Part shown: positions 1-9,600 of the stretch, in pieces
Numbering within the stretch: position 1 is the stretch's first letter
How the letters are laid out: the number at the start of each line of letters is the position of its first letter
Source: Enterobacter mori LMG 25706
Lineage (GTDB): Bacteria > Pseudomonadota > Gammaproteobacteria > Enterobacterales > Enterobacteriaceae
Reading direction: 5' to 3'
NCBI RefSeq assembly: GCF_000211415.1
Contig: NZ_GL890780.1
Coordinates: 436,623-470,580, forward strand
Length of the DNA: 33,958 nucleotides
The notes under the pieces: generated by a model
What the model was told of the DNA's origin: nothing
The model's input: the letters and a program-made list of their open reading frames with translations, nothing else
The model's database searches: none
Position numbers and translations under genes: made by a program

Positions 1-1477
1 GCGTGGTCAGCAGCAGCTTGCACGGGTCAACAAAATACTGGTCACGGGCGTAGCCGTCAAAACCGTGCCAGTTCGCGCCTGGCTCAAAGCTGAAGAAGCG
101 ACGCTCGCTGGCGATGGTGTGTGTCGCATGATCCTGCCACGGACGCCCCGCCACCACCGGTGGGATAAAGGGTTTAATCATATGGCAGTTGGCGACGATC
201 GCCTTGCGCGCTTCAATGCCCAGTTCGACGCACTCCGCCCACAGCCTGCGTCCGCTTTCACCTTCGTGGATCTTGGCGTTCACGTCCAGCGCCGCGAACA
301 GCGGATAAAACGGGCTGGTTGAGGCATGCAGCATAAAGGCATTGTTCAGCCGCTTGTGCGGGCAGAAACGTGCCTGACCGCGAATGTGGTTATCCTTTTT
401 ATGGATCTGCGACGTTTGTGAGAACCCGGCCTGCTGCTTATGCACCGACTGGGTCACGAAAATCCCCGGATCGTTCTCGTTCAGTTCCAGCAACAGCGGG
501 GACGTTTCCGCCATCATCGGGATAAATTGTTCGTAACCTACCCAGGCAGAGTCAAAGAGGATGTAGTCGCAAAGGTGGCCGATCTTATCGATCACCTGAC
601 GGGCGTTGTAGATCGTCCCGTCGTAGGTGCCCAGTTGAATGATGGCCAGACGGAACGGGCGAGGCACATCCGCCTTGTCCGGGGCAACGTCACGGATCTG
701 ATTTCGCAGATACGCATCGTCGAAGCAGTGCTCGCCAATCCCGCCGATAAAACCAAATGGGTTACGTGCCGCTTCAAGGTAGACCGGCGTGGCCCCTGCC
801 TGAATCAGCGCGCCGTGATGATTAGATTTATGGTTGTTACGGTCGAACAGCACCAGATCGCCGCGGGTCAGCAGCGCGTTGGTAACAACCTTATTCGCGG
901 CTGAGGTGCCGTTCAGCACGAAGTAGGTTTTATCGGCATTGAAGACTTTTGCCGCGAACTTTTGCGCGTGCTTGGCGGAACCTTCGTGGATCAGCAAATC
1001 ACCCAGCTTTACGTCGGCGTTGCACATATCGGCGCGAAACACGTTCTCACCGAAGAAGTCATAAAACTGCCGCCCGGCGGGATGCTTTTTGAAAAACGCG
1101 CCGTGCTGATGCCCGGGGCAAGCAAAAGTGCTGTTGCCCATCGCAACATACTGGCTCAGGGTGTCGAAGAAAGGCGGCAGCAGATCCTCTTCGTAACGGC
1201 AGGCGGCAGACTCCAGTTCCAGGAACTCCTGCGCTTTTCCTGCTATTACAGCAGTGACACCTTCAGGAACATTCGTCGGCTCCTGCGAGAACATAAATAC
1301 CGGAAGCTGAAAACCCGTACGTTTCAGCAGCGCAAGGATGCCGCTACAGCTTTCAGCGACCGTAATGACCACTGCCGCCACATCGGTAAAATCAGTGTTA
1401 TCCAGCGTCACCATTTCCCGGTGAGTAGACACAGTAGAGACCAGCTCGCGGCTGACGGCAATTTTCATGGTTTTCAT
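1..1477 (-). CDS. speC: Ornithine decarboxylase, constitutive (5' part; runs off the window)
   Basis: This is a PLP-dependent enzyme converting ornithine to putrescine and CO2 in the cytosol, the entry step of polyamine synthesis. Only the first 492 codons are present; the family is about 711 residues, so the C-terminal part lies left of base 1. The N-terminus begins MKTMKIAVSRELVS and is followed by a wing/REC-like domain with TDFTDVAAVVIT. The PLP lysine sits in TQSVHKQQAGFSQTSQIHKK at about residue 347 (codon 437-439). The sequence matches recalled E. coli SpeC closely throughout. The start at 1477 is chosen by that alignment; an in-frame ATG at 1468 is the alternative. It is divergent from yqgA, with a 181-bp shared upstream region. 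Identity is nearly certain. Confidence 0.96.
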   Translation of the reverse strand, partial: MKTMKIAVSRELVSTVSTHREMVTLDNTDFTDVAAVVITVAESCSGILALLKRTGFQLPVFMFSQEPTNVPEGVTAVIAGKAQEFLELESAACRYEEDLLPPFFDTLSQYVAMGNSTFACPGHQHGAFFKKHPAGRQFYDFFGENVFRADMCNADVKLGDLLIHEGSAKHAQKFAAKVFNADKTYFVLNGTSAANKVVTNALLTRGDLVLFDRNNHKSNHHGALIQAGATPVYLEAARNPFGFIGGIGEHCFDDAYLRNQIRDVAPDKADVPRPFRLAIIQLGTYDGTIYNARQVIDKIGHLCDYILFDSAWVGYEQFIPMMAETSPLLLELNENDPGIFVTQSVHKQQAGFSQTSQIHKKDNHIRGQARFCPHKRLNNAFMLHASTSPFYPLFAALDVNAKIHEGESGRRLWAECVELGIEARKAIVANCHMIKPFIPPVVAGRPWQDHATHTIASERRFFSFEPGANWHGFDGYARDQYFVDPCKLLLTT

Positions 1478-1658
1478 AGGCGCAGTTACCCTCACCGGGC
1501 GGTGAGACAGGGAGGAGAAAATTCGCGCAATAATGTCACCTTTTATTTTTAGGCGCAAGAAGGAATCAGTATGCACTTAGCCTTGCAAAGCTAAGCGTCA
1601 TGCAGCGTTGTCGTGTCATAATCATGCAATACCAATGATTAAGTAACAGGAGTTAACG

Positions 1659-2372
1659 GTGGTAATTGGACCCTTTATCAACGCCGGTGCCGTATTGTTA
1701 GGCGGCGTACTCGGCGCAGTGTTAAGCCAGCGGTTGCCGGAACGTATTCGCACCTCGATGCCCTCCATATTTGGCCTGGCCTCGTTAGGCATCGGCATCT
1801 TTTTGGTGATCAAATGCGCCAACCTGCCCGTCATGGTGCTCGCGACCCTGCTCGGCGCGCTCATTGGTGAATTTTGCTACCTGGAAAAAGGCATCAATAA
1901 TGCGGTAGGCAAAGCCAAAAACCTGATTGCCCGCCCGGGCAAGGCGAAACACGGCACCCACGAGTCGTTTATTCAAAACTATGTCGCAATAATTATTCTG
2001 TTTTGCGCCAGCGGCACCGGGATTTTCGGTTCCATGCAGGAAGGGATGACGGGTGACCCAAGCATATTGATTGCGAAGGCGTTTCTTGATTTCTTTACGG
2101 CCACTATTTTTGCCACCACGCTCGGCATTGCCGTTGCCGCGATTTGCGTGCCGATGCTGCTGATCCAGCTTGCGCTTGCCACCTGCGCCACGCTGATCCT
2201 GCCCCTGACTACGCCTGCGATGATGGCGGACTTCACCGCGGTTGGCGGCCTGCTGCTGCTGGCGACAGGGTTGCGTATCTGCGGGATCAAGATGTTTGCC
2301 GTGGTGAACATGCTGCCCGCGTTGCTGCTCGCCATGCCGCTCTCCGCGCTCTGGACGCACTTTTTCGCTTAA
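1659..2372 (+). CDS. yqgA: DUF554 inner-membrane protein YqgA
   Basis: This is an integral membrane protein of 237 residues with unknown transport or structural role. It starts at GTG with a CAGGAG ribosome site about 5 bases upstream (1648-1653), and the N-terminus MVIGPFINAGAVLLGG agrees with recalled E. coli YqgA. Several hydrophobic helices are evident: about residues 5-20, 33-72, 102-122, 136-160 and 160-235, the last including TTPAMMADFTAVGGLLLL. The ESFIQNYVAIIILFCASGTGIFG core is typical of DUF554. It is divergent from speC and followed by pheV, the same order as in E. coli. No function should be assumed beyond membrane localisation. Confidence 0.94.
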   Translation: MVIGPFINAGAVLLGGVLGAVLSQRLPERIRTSMPSIFGLASLGIGIFLVIKCANLPVMVLATLLGALIGEFCYLEKGINNAVGKAKNLIARPGKAKHGTHESFIQNYVAIIILFCASGTGIFGSMQEGMTGDPSILIAKAFLDFFTATIFATTLGIAVAAICVPMLLIQLALATCATLILPLTTPAMMADFTAVGGLLLLATGLRICGIKMFAVVNMLPALLLAMPLSALWTHFFA

Positions 2373-2428
2373 GAGTACGGCGAAATGGTGAGAGATTGCG
2401 CAGTCTGTAACGAAAACAACATTTTTCG

Positions 2429-2457
2429 TTGACGGCAGGGGGCAGATCGGGTTTAAT
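2429..2457 (+). promoter_or_regulatory. pheV promoter (sigma-70 type)
   Basis: The -35 box TTGACG (2429-2434) and the -10 box TTTAAT (2452-2457) are separated by exactly 17 bases. They are followed by a GC-rich stretch (GCGCCCCG) just before the tRNA, typical of stringently controlled stable-RNA promoters. AT-rich sequence immediately upstream of the -35 could act as an UP element. Confidence 0.8.
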
Positions 2458-2467
2458 GCGCCCCGTT

Positions 2468-2543
2468 GCCCGGATAGCTCAGTCGGTAGAGCAGGGGATT
2501 GAAAATCCCCGTGTCCTTGGTTCGATTCCGAGTCCGGGCACCA
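2468..2543 (+). tRNA. pheV: tRNA-Phe (anticodon GAA)
   Basis: This is a 76-nt tRNA with encoded CCA. The acceptor stem GCCCGGA pairs with TCCGGGC, the D arm is TAGCTCAGTCGGTAGAGCA, the anticodon GAA is at 2501-2503 inside a perfect stem (GGGGATT/AATCCCC), and the T arm contains GGTTCGATTCC. The position after speC-yqgA matches E. coli pheV, a recurrent integration site for genomic islands. No integrase follows it here, and no duplicated 3' end was noticed further along. Confidence 0.98.
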
Positions 2544-2551
2544 CTATTTAG

Positions 2552-2578
2552 AAAAACCAGCCTTAGGGCTGGTTTTTT
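2552..2578 (+). terminator. Rho-independent terminator of pheV
   Basis: The stem AAAACCAGCC / GGCTGGTTTT is closed by a short TTAG loop and followed by a T-run, 8 bases after the tRNA CCA end. Confidence 0.85.
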
Positions 2579-2699
2579 GCTTTCTGGGGTAGGTCAATTC
2601 AAATATCCCAGAATTTCATCACCCCGATACAGCATCCCTATTCCGCGAGTAATTTTATCTAAGTACATTAGTTAAAGCAGAAAGGTAGAAATATAATTG

Positions 2700-3481
<782 letters not shown>

Positions 3482-3512
3482 GGTGTTGTCCTCCTCTGTT
3501 CAATGGATATTA

Positions 3513-3542
3513 AGTATACAACACGCGTAACGCAGATGTCAT
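3513..3542 (-). promoter_or_regulatory. Candidate promoter/operator of the toxin-antitoxin operon
   Basis: On the minus strand ATGACA (3537-3542) and TATACT (3513-3518) lie 18 bases apart, 5/6 matches to each sigma-70 box. The -10 lies in the hexamer palindrome GTATAC, a plausible half of an autorepressor site for the RHH protein. The promoter ends about 30 bases before the antitoxin start. Confidence 0.55.
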
Positions 3543-3581
3543 TACAACGCTTTAAAAGCACCGAACCGAAAGGACTTCAAC

Positions 3582-5375
3582 TTATTTATATCTACGACAT
3601 CTCGACCACTGCGTCAGCAGCGCATACAATTTAGCTGGCTCCAGAGGCTTACGCAGCACCAGGTACCCTTCCTGCTCTGCCTCCAGCAGAACCGGTGAAT
3701 TAAATTCGCCGCTGACTATCGCGCCGCTCATATCCGGCAGACGTTCAAAAAGCGCTTTAAGAACGTCGAAGCCGCTTTCACCGGATCGCAGGCGCTGGTC
3801 GCACAGCACGGCGAACGGCTTAAAGCCCTCGTCGATTATGGCGAACGCTTCTTCAGCGGAGGCCGCGCAGCGCACGTTGATTCCCCATACGCTCATCAGG
3901 CTCTCCCAGGCAGACGTCACCAGCGGGTCGTCATCGACGACAAGGCAGGAACCGTGCAGCGGTGCATAGCGTACCGGCGTGGCGGTGCTATCACAGGCGG
4001 GTGCGGTGTCCAGCGTGATGTCTTCGCCAGCATATTGCGTGAAGCGCATCCAGAAGCGTGAGCCTTTACCTTCAATGGATTGCATCCCGTACTTCACCTT
4101 CATCAGCTTGGCACAACGGGCCACTACGGCAAGTCCCAGTCCGTGTCCGGCGCTGTCAATCTTCCATGCCAGCTCAGGGCGGTAGTAAGGTGAGAAGATT
4201 TTACCTTTCTCGTCATCGGCGATACCGACACCCGTATCCCACACCTCTACCATACACTCCTCACCGCGTGGCCGGATGGCGACCAGTACGCCCCCCTGTA
4301 GCGTGTAGCGAAGGGCGTTTTGAATCAGGTTAATCAGGGATTGTCGCACCAGCAGCGGATCGCCTGTCACGTAGATGCGGCGTTTGGGTCGACGGGTAGA
4401 CAGCCGCAGAGCACGGCTGTTGGCCTCTTCGCGAAACAGCGTGATCACCGAGTCAAGCAGAGCGCCGATATCCACTTTGGTCGGGGCAGAAAGGACATTC
4501 CCGGATTCAATTTTGCTGAGATCGAGCAGAGAGTTGAGCATTAAATGTACCGAACGAACGCTCTGCTGCAGGTCAAGGAGTTGCGGCGTCAGGCTATCGT
4601 CCCGGTTTCGGTGGAGAATGGCTTCGATCAGAAAACCCATGGCGTGCACGGGCTGGCGCAGATCGTGGCTGGCGGTTGTCAGAAACTGATTTTTATCCAG
4701 CAGAGCCTGCTCCGCGTCCTCTTTGGCCTGACGAAACTGTTCCGCCAGGCGCGAGCTTTTTTCCTCAAGAAGCGCTTGCTGTATAAAGAAAGCGTGTGAA
4801 GTTAATGCATGGCGGTAAATCGCGAAGCCGTAAAGCAGATTCAGCATGAGCACGATGAACATTAACTCATCCAGCCGCCAGATAATGCCGAGGTTCAGCA
4901 CCCCCCAGGAGGCGAAGAAAAAGCGCGTAAAAGTGCTGATGACCGGCGTCAGATGCGTCGCATTGGCGGCGACGATAGCGGCGATGCTGATATTAAGGAG
5001 CAGGAAAAAGTCAAAGTTCTGCGTCTGCGGGGTAATTAAATAGAGTGATGAAATGCCCAGCCCGTGGACAAAGGCGATATTATTAATACGCGGAAGCCAG
5101 CGACGCAGCACGTCCTTTTCAATATTGTCTTTCGCTTCGCGCTGATAGCGTCGATGCAATATTCGTATCGCCACTGCACATAGCAGATAAATGATTATCC
5201 AGGTAATCGTTGGGCCGAGGTCATCCCCAAGCATATAAATCCAGATGGCGAAAGGGATCCCGACAAAGGGCACCGCGCTAAAGCTAAACACCAGCCGCAG
5301 AAAGGTGTTGTTTAGCAAACGGATCTGCGCCGGAGGAGAGATACCCTCGTTCTGTAAGCTCTGGAAAAACCTCAT
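3582..5375 (-). CDS. Membrane hybrid histidine kinase (six TM helices, HisKA, HATPase, REC)
   Basis: This is a 597-residue sensor kinase in the inner membrane. Residues 24-190 hold about six hydrophobic helices with short loops, so there is no separate periplasmic sensor domain. A coiled linker (200-230) leads to the H-box TASHDLRQP with phospho-acceptor His237. The N-box NLIQNALRY is near 349-357, the G1 box DTGVGIADDE near 380-389, and the G2 box GHGLGLAVV near 410-418. A C-terminal receiver follows, with the acidic triplet DDD at 481-483, Asp526 in LCDQRL and Lys576 in RKPL. Its ATG overlaps the stop of the upstream response regulator (ATGA), so the two are translationally coupled. The stimulus is not evident. 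No HPt domain is encoded nearby, which leaves the phosphorelay route open. Confidence 0.9.
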   Translation of the reverse strand: MRFFQSLQNEGISPPAQIRLLNNTFLRLVFSFSAVPFVGIPFAIWIYMLGDDLGPTITWIIIYLLCAVAIRILHRRYQREAKDNIEKDVLRRWLPRINNIAFVHGLGISSLYLITPQTQNFDFFLLLNISIAAIVAANATHLTPVISTFTRFFFASWGVLNLGIIWRLDELMFIVLMLNLLYGFAIYRHALTSHAFFIQQALLEEKSSRLAEQFRQAKEDAEQALLDKNQFLTTASHDLRQPVHAMGFLIEAILHRNRDDSLTPQLLDLQQSVRSVHLMLNSLLDLSKIESGNVLSAPTKVDIGALLDSVITLFREEANSRALRLSTRRPKRRIYVTGDPLLVRQSLINLIQNALRYTLQGGVLVAIRPRGEECMVEVWDTGVGIADDEKGKIFSPYYRPELAWKIDSAGHGLGLAVVARCAKLMKVKYGMQSIEGKGSRFWMRFTQYAGEDITLDTAPACDSTATPVRYAPLHGSCLVVDDDPLVTSAWESLMSVWGINVRCAASAEEAFAIIDEGFKPFAVLCDQRLRSGESGFDVLKALFERLPDMSGAIVSGEFNSPVLLEAEQEGYLVLRKPLEPAKLYALLTQWSRCRRYK

Positions 5376-6028
5376 TCCGACGGTTCCTGCTTGCCATGCA
5401 GAAGCGTGATGGCCTCTACCCTGCTGTTAACACCTATCTTTTTCAATATATTGCTGATGTGTTCTTTGACCGTGGGCTCAGAAATTGAAAGCTGTGCGGC
5501 GATTCTTTTATTTGGCAGGCCACGCATAATCATATTTAATACATCTATTTGCCGCGGCGTTAAGTTAAATTTACTTAACTTCTCATTATTCGACTGAACG
5601 GAAATTTCGCTTCCATCAGGGAACCACGTCAAATTATTAGTGAGTGCGAAAACGGCCTGTGAGAACATTTCAGGCGGTTCGCTTTTCAATACAAAACCGT
5701 GCCCCCCGGCGGCATGAACTTTCCGCCAGAGATCATTATTGTCATCCCCGCTGACCACCAGGAGTCGTATCTGTGGGTAAAGTTGTTTCACTTCTTTGAG
5801 TAATTTCAACGCCGTTCCGGACGAGAGCCAAAAATCGATTACCAGCAAACGTGGTGGGCCATTATCCCTAATTTGACGGTAGCAATCGTCTTCATTCGTC
5901 ACCACATACGCCTGCTTAAATTGGCAATGTGTAATCAGATAATTGGCGATGCCGCTAGCTACCAATGGATGGTCATCAACGACCAACGCATAATTCTGTC
6001 CCAAAGGGTCCTCCTTTAACCTTCGCAT
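5372..6028 (-). CDS. LuxR/NarL-family response regulator
   Basis: This is a two-domain DNA-binding regulator of 218 residues from the chosen start. The receiver domain has VVDDHP at about 17-21, the phospho-acceptor Asp65 in VIDFWLSSG, Ser93 and Lys115. The C-terminal LuxR HTH covers about 154-212 and includes LTPRQIDVLNMIMRGLPNKR and PTVKEHISNILKKIGV. The reading frame extends upstream to an ATG at 6142. I prefer the ATG at 6028 because the receiver core then begins about 12 residues in, as in BvgA/EvgA-like proteins, and because the extra 38 residues are low-complexity and AT-derived. Neither start has a convincing ribosome site. The gene is more AT-rich than most of the window. It is the likely partner of the coupled kinase and possibly controls the divergent lipoprotein and autotransporter genes. 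Confidence 0.88.
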   Translation of the reverse strand: MRRLKEDPLGQNYALVVDDHPLVASGIANYLITHCQFKQAYVVTNEDDCYRQIRDNGPPRLLVIDFWLSSGTALKLLKEVKQLYPQIRLLVVSGDDNNDLWRKVHAAGGHGFVLKSEPPEMFSQAVFALTNNLTWFPDGSEISVQSNNEKLSKFNLTPRQIDVLNMIMRGLPNKRIAAQLSISEPTVKEHISNILKKIGVNSRVEAITLLHGKQEPSE

Positions 6029-6139
6029 ATCTGAGAGTACAGATGAATTATTATCTACCCACCCTACTTTAGGAGGGTTTTTTCGATTAGGAAAGGGAAA
6101 TATATTATTCGCTGATTTGAGTAAATGAAAACATAAATA

Positions 6140-6162
6140 CAATCAGTGAAATTAACTGATTG
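6140..6162. promoter_or_regulatory. 8-bp inverted repeat between response regulator and lipoprotein genes
   Basis: CAATCAGT (6140-6147) and ACTGATTG (6155-6162) form a perfect inverted repeat with a 7-base spacer. It lies just upstream of the lipoprotein ribosome site and in the divergent region of the regulator gene. The size suits a dimeric LuxR-type regulator site; the role is inferred. Confidence 0.4.
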
Positions 6163-6179
6163 GATATCAAGGATAATTT

Positions 6180-6494
6180 ATGAAAAAACCTCTCGTCTTT
6201 TTAACCGTTACGTTGATGCTAACCGGTTGTTCCACGCTGAAAACCGATCAGGCTATTCCACTCCTGCAGGCGGAGACCGCTAAAATGCTGGGGCTGGGCT
6301 CATCAGATGAAATAACCGTGACCAATGTAAATGGCGCCCAGCCGGACGCACTGGGTGGACAAAAGCTGTCTTATCGCGCCACGACGGAAAAAGGGCGTAT
6401 TTTCGATTGCTCATCAATGATGATGCCTGGGATTTTAGGATCCGCACCGACACTCAGCGCGCCAACCTGTACCCCTGTCGTCACTCATAAATAA
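6180..6494 (+). CDS. Small outer-membrane-type lipoprotein, function unknown
   Basis: This 104-residue protein has a lipoprotein signal (MKKPLVFLTVTLMLTGC) with lipobox LTGC and modified Cys17. Ser at +2 predicts sorting to the outer membrane. The mature part has two further cysteines (77 and 97) that could form a disulfide, and no domain I recognise. The ribosome site AAGGA lies 7 bases before the ATG. It sits between a divergent two-component system and an autotransporter and has its own terminator, so it is probably a single transcript. A helper role for the autotransporter is possible but unsupported. Confidence 0.82.
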   Translation: MKKPLVFLTVTLMLTGCSTLKTDQAIPLLQAETAKMLGLGSSDEITVTNVNGAQPDALGGQKLSYRATTEKGRIFDCSSMMMPGILGSAPTLSAPTCTPVVTHK

Positions 6495-6506
6495 TTAACT
6501 TCAAAT

Positions 6507-6537
6507 CAAAAGGCGTACATAAATAACGCCTTTTATA
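6507..6537 (+). terminator. Terminator after the lipoprotein gene
   Basis: The stem AAAAGGCGT / ACGCCTTTT with an 8-base AT-rich loop is followed by TATATTT. It separates the lipoprotein gene from the autotransporter gene. Confidence 0.65.
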
Positions 6538-6608
6538 TTTTCTGACGTATCTGAGTTTTCATAAAAACGATTTTCCAGACATCACGCTAATGAGTACGGA
6601 GATAGCCC

Positions 6609-9600
6609 GTGAATAACTCTACATCGCATGCTTTAGCGGTTAAGACGCCGCTTTCCAGACTTTACCTCGCTCTATTTTCCGCGCCGCTGTTACTGCTTTC
6701 ACCTGCCGATTTCGCACATGCAGCCGATGCAATTTTTGATGGCGACGCGCGTATTACCGAAACGCTGGGTTACACCGGAGATGTTTACGTTGGACGTAAT
6801 CAACGCGGAAACCTGCTGATCGATAATGGCAAAATCACCGCCTATAACATCAATATCGGTCGACTGTTCGACGGCCAAATTTATGAAAGCGTGGTCACGG
6901 TTCGTGGGCCAAACGCTGAGCTTAACGCGGTGAACGATCAGTACGTCCTGCGCGGTGACCTTAATCTTGGCCTCGGCACCCTGCGTGTCGAAGAGGGCGC
7001 GCTGGCGAGCGCGAAGGAGATCGTTGTCGGCACCACCCGCGGCTACGACAGCCACCTTATCGCCACGGGTGCGGGTTCTCGCGTGACCAGTAATTTTCTC
7101 AGCGTAGGCACCGATCTGGGGGCACGCTCCACGCTGGCGATTGAAGACGGCGCGGCGCTCAGCACCGCCTACGATGCGCGCATCGGCAACGGTACCGGGC
7201 CGGGTGAAACCGACACGCTGAGCCCGAAAGCCACCGTCACGGGGAGCGGTTCACAGTGGAATGTTGGCCGTACATTGACGCTTTATGGCGATCTGGACGT
7301 GCTGAACGGTGGAACGGTTAACGTTGGCGGCGCGCAGGTGGCGGGCGTCTCCGGGGCGGGTAAAACCGCCGAGCTGGTTATTGCGGGCAAAGACTCACGC
7401 TTTACCAGCGGTAGCAGCGTGAGCGTGGGCGATTATGGCAATGGCGTGCTGTCTGTGATTGACGGCGGTTCATTTTCCGCTGGTAGCAATACGCTGATCG
7501 TGGGGACTTCGGGTTCCGGTTCGAACCGGGGTGCGCTCATCATCGGCAGCCGCGGCAATATGGACACCGGCACGGGTTTAACTGAGCCAACGCTTGGCAC
7601 AGCGGGTGGCGCGGGTACTCTCGATGCGAATACGGCAATCAGCCTGCGTGGCGGGCTGTTCGGCAGCTATGTCTACTTCAACCATACCGACGGAAATTAC
7701 GTCTTCAGCAACACGATGAGCGGTGAAGGTGAGGTGATCAATACCTCCGGGCAGACAACGCTAAACGGCGATCTTTCAGCCCTGCAGGCGAACGTGACCG
7801 CGCGCGGTGGCAAAGTCATTATTGCCAGCAATATCAACACCCAGCCAGAAGACGATATTTTTGATATTCAGACCATTAGCGCCGAGAACGGCGGAACGCT
7901 GATCCTCAACGCGACGGCGGGATCCGACGTTAGCAACGGGCTGGGCTACAGCAGCGCCGCGTCAATCAAAGCCGGCGGCACGCTTGGGGGGAACGGCACG
8001 CTGGGCCAGACCGAGATCCTGTCCGGCGGGCATATCTCGCCCGGTGACGGCAATATCGGTACGTTGACGCTGAAACGCTATCTGAACCTTGTCGGCGACT
8101 CCTTCTATGATGTTGATATTGCCGGAGATGGTCGTAGCGACCAGCTGCTGGTATCGGGCAAAACGACTATCAGCGACCAGGCTAAAGTACAGGTCACCGC
8201 GCTGGACCCGCAAACCAGCTACAAAACGGGCCAAAGCTATCGCATTTTAACCTCGGACGGGGGAATTGACGGTCAGTTCGCCGGAGCGATCTCCAAATCT
8301 GCCTTCCTGGACGTAGCGCTCAAGCAGGGCACCAATGCCGTCGATCTGACCATCGCCCAGAAAGAGACCGGCGGCGAGAATCCTGGAGGCGAAAATCCGG
8401 GAGGTGAGAATCCTGGAGGAGAAAACCCCGGTGGCGAAAACCCGGGCGGTGAGAATCCTGGCGGTGAGAATCCTGGCGGTGAAAACCCGGGCAGCGGCAA
8501 GCCGGGCATTTTCCAGACCGTGGCCAAAAGCAGCAACCAGTGGAATACCGCCGGTGCGCTCTCCACGCTGACGCAAAGCGGCCCGTCGCTGGCGCTGTAC
8601 AACTCGCTGCTGGTGCTGAGCGCGCCGGAAGCGCGCGAGGCGTTCAACCAGCTGTCCGGTGAAGTTTATCCGTCAATGCAGTCCAACCTGATCGCGGGCA
8701 GCACGCAGGTGTTTAACGTGTTAAACCAGCGTATGCAGCGCGCATTTGATAACGACAGCCTGCTGATACCACCGTTAGCGATGTCGCTGGTGCAGCAGCC
8801 GGAGCCGCAAAATAACGGCGTCTGGGGTCAGACCTTCAGTTCATGGAGCCGAAACAACGGCGACGGTAACGTGGGCAAGCTGGATGGCAATACCACCGGC
8901 TTCCTGCTGGGGGCAGATCGCAAGCTGGCGGATCATAACGTGCGTGTCGGTGGCTACTTCGGCTACAGCCGCGGTGATTACGACGTCGATAGCCGGCGTT
9001 CCTCAACGGATACCGACAACTACCATCTTGGCCTGTATGCAGCGGGTCAACAGGATGCGTTCTCCCTGCGCGGCGCGCTGGGTTATACCTGGCACAAGAT
9101 CGAAGGCGAGCGCACTGTTGATTTCAGCGGCTTCTCGGATCGTCTGAAGTCGGATTACGACGCCAACTCGCTGCTGGCGTTCACCGAAGCGGGCTACCGT
9201 TTCGGCCAGCCTGATATGAATATTGAGCCGTTCGTCAATTTATCGTACGTCCGACTGCATACCGACAGCTTCCGGGAAGATGGCGGTGCCGCCGCGCTGA
9301 GCGTACGTAACGAAACGATGAACACCTCCTATTCCACCCTCGGGGTGCGCGGTGTGACCGAGCTACCGAAGAACGTTAATCTCTACCGTTCGTTGGGCTG
9401 GCAGCACGCCTATGGCGATAAGAACACCTCCTCGCGCATGGCGTTTGCGGGCAGCGACACGTTCATTACTCAGGGTCAGGCCGTAGATGAGGACGTGATG
9501 GTGGGTGATATCGGCGTGAGCGTACAGCTGTCGCGAGCGGCGACGCTGGATGTGGGTTATCAGGGGCAATATGGTGCGGATACCCGCGTCAACTCGGTTA

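Noticed and set aside
2518..2543. Possible island attachment site at the pheV 3' end
   Set aside because: No integrase gene and no second copy of the tRNA 3' end were noticed in the window, so no att pair is reported.
6058..6083. Hairpin-like sequence ending in a six-T run before the lipoprotein gene
   Set aside because: The stem is short with an internal mismatch and would precede rather than follow any known plus-strand transcript, so a terminator or attenuator is not supported.
5372..6142. Longer response-regulator start at 6142
   Set aside because: It would add 38 atypical AT-derived residues and leave only 37 bp for divergent promoters; kept only as an alternative start.
8247..8647. 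Two antisense open frames with PPGFS-type repeats
   Set aside because: They are the mirror of the GGENP repeat in the autotransporter and have no independent support.
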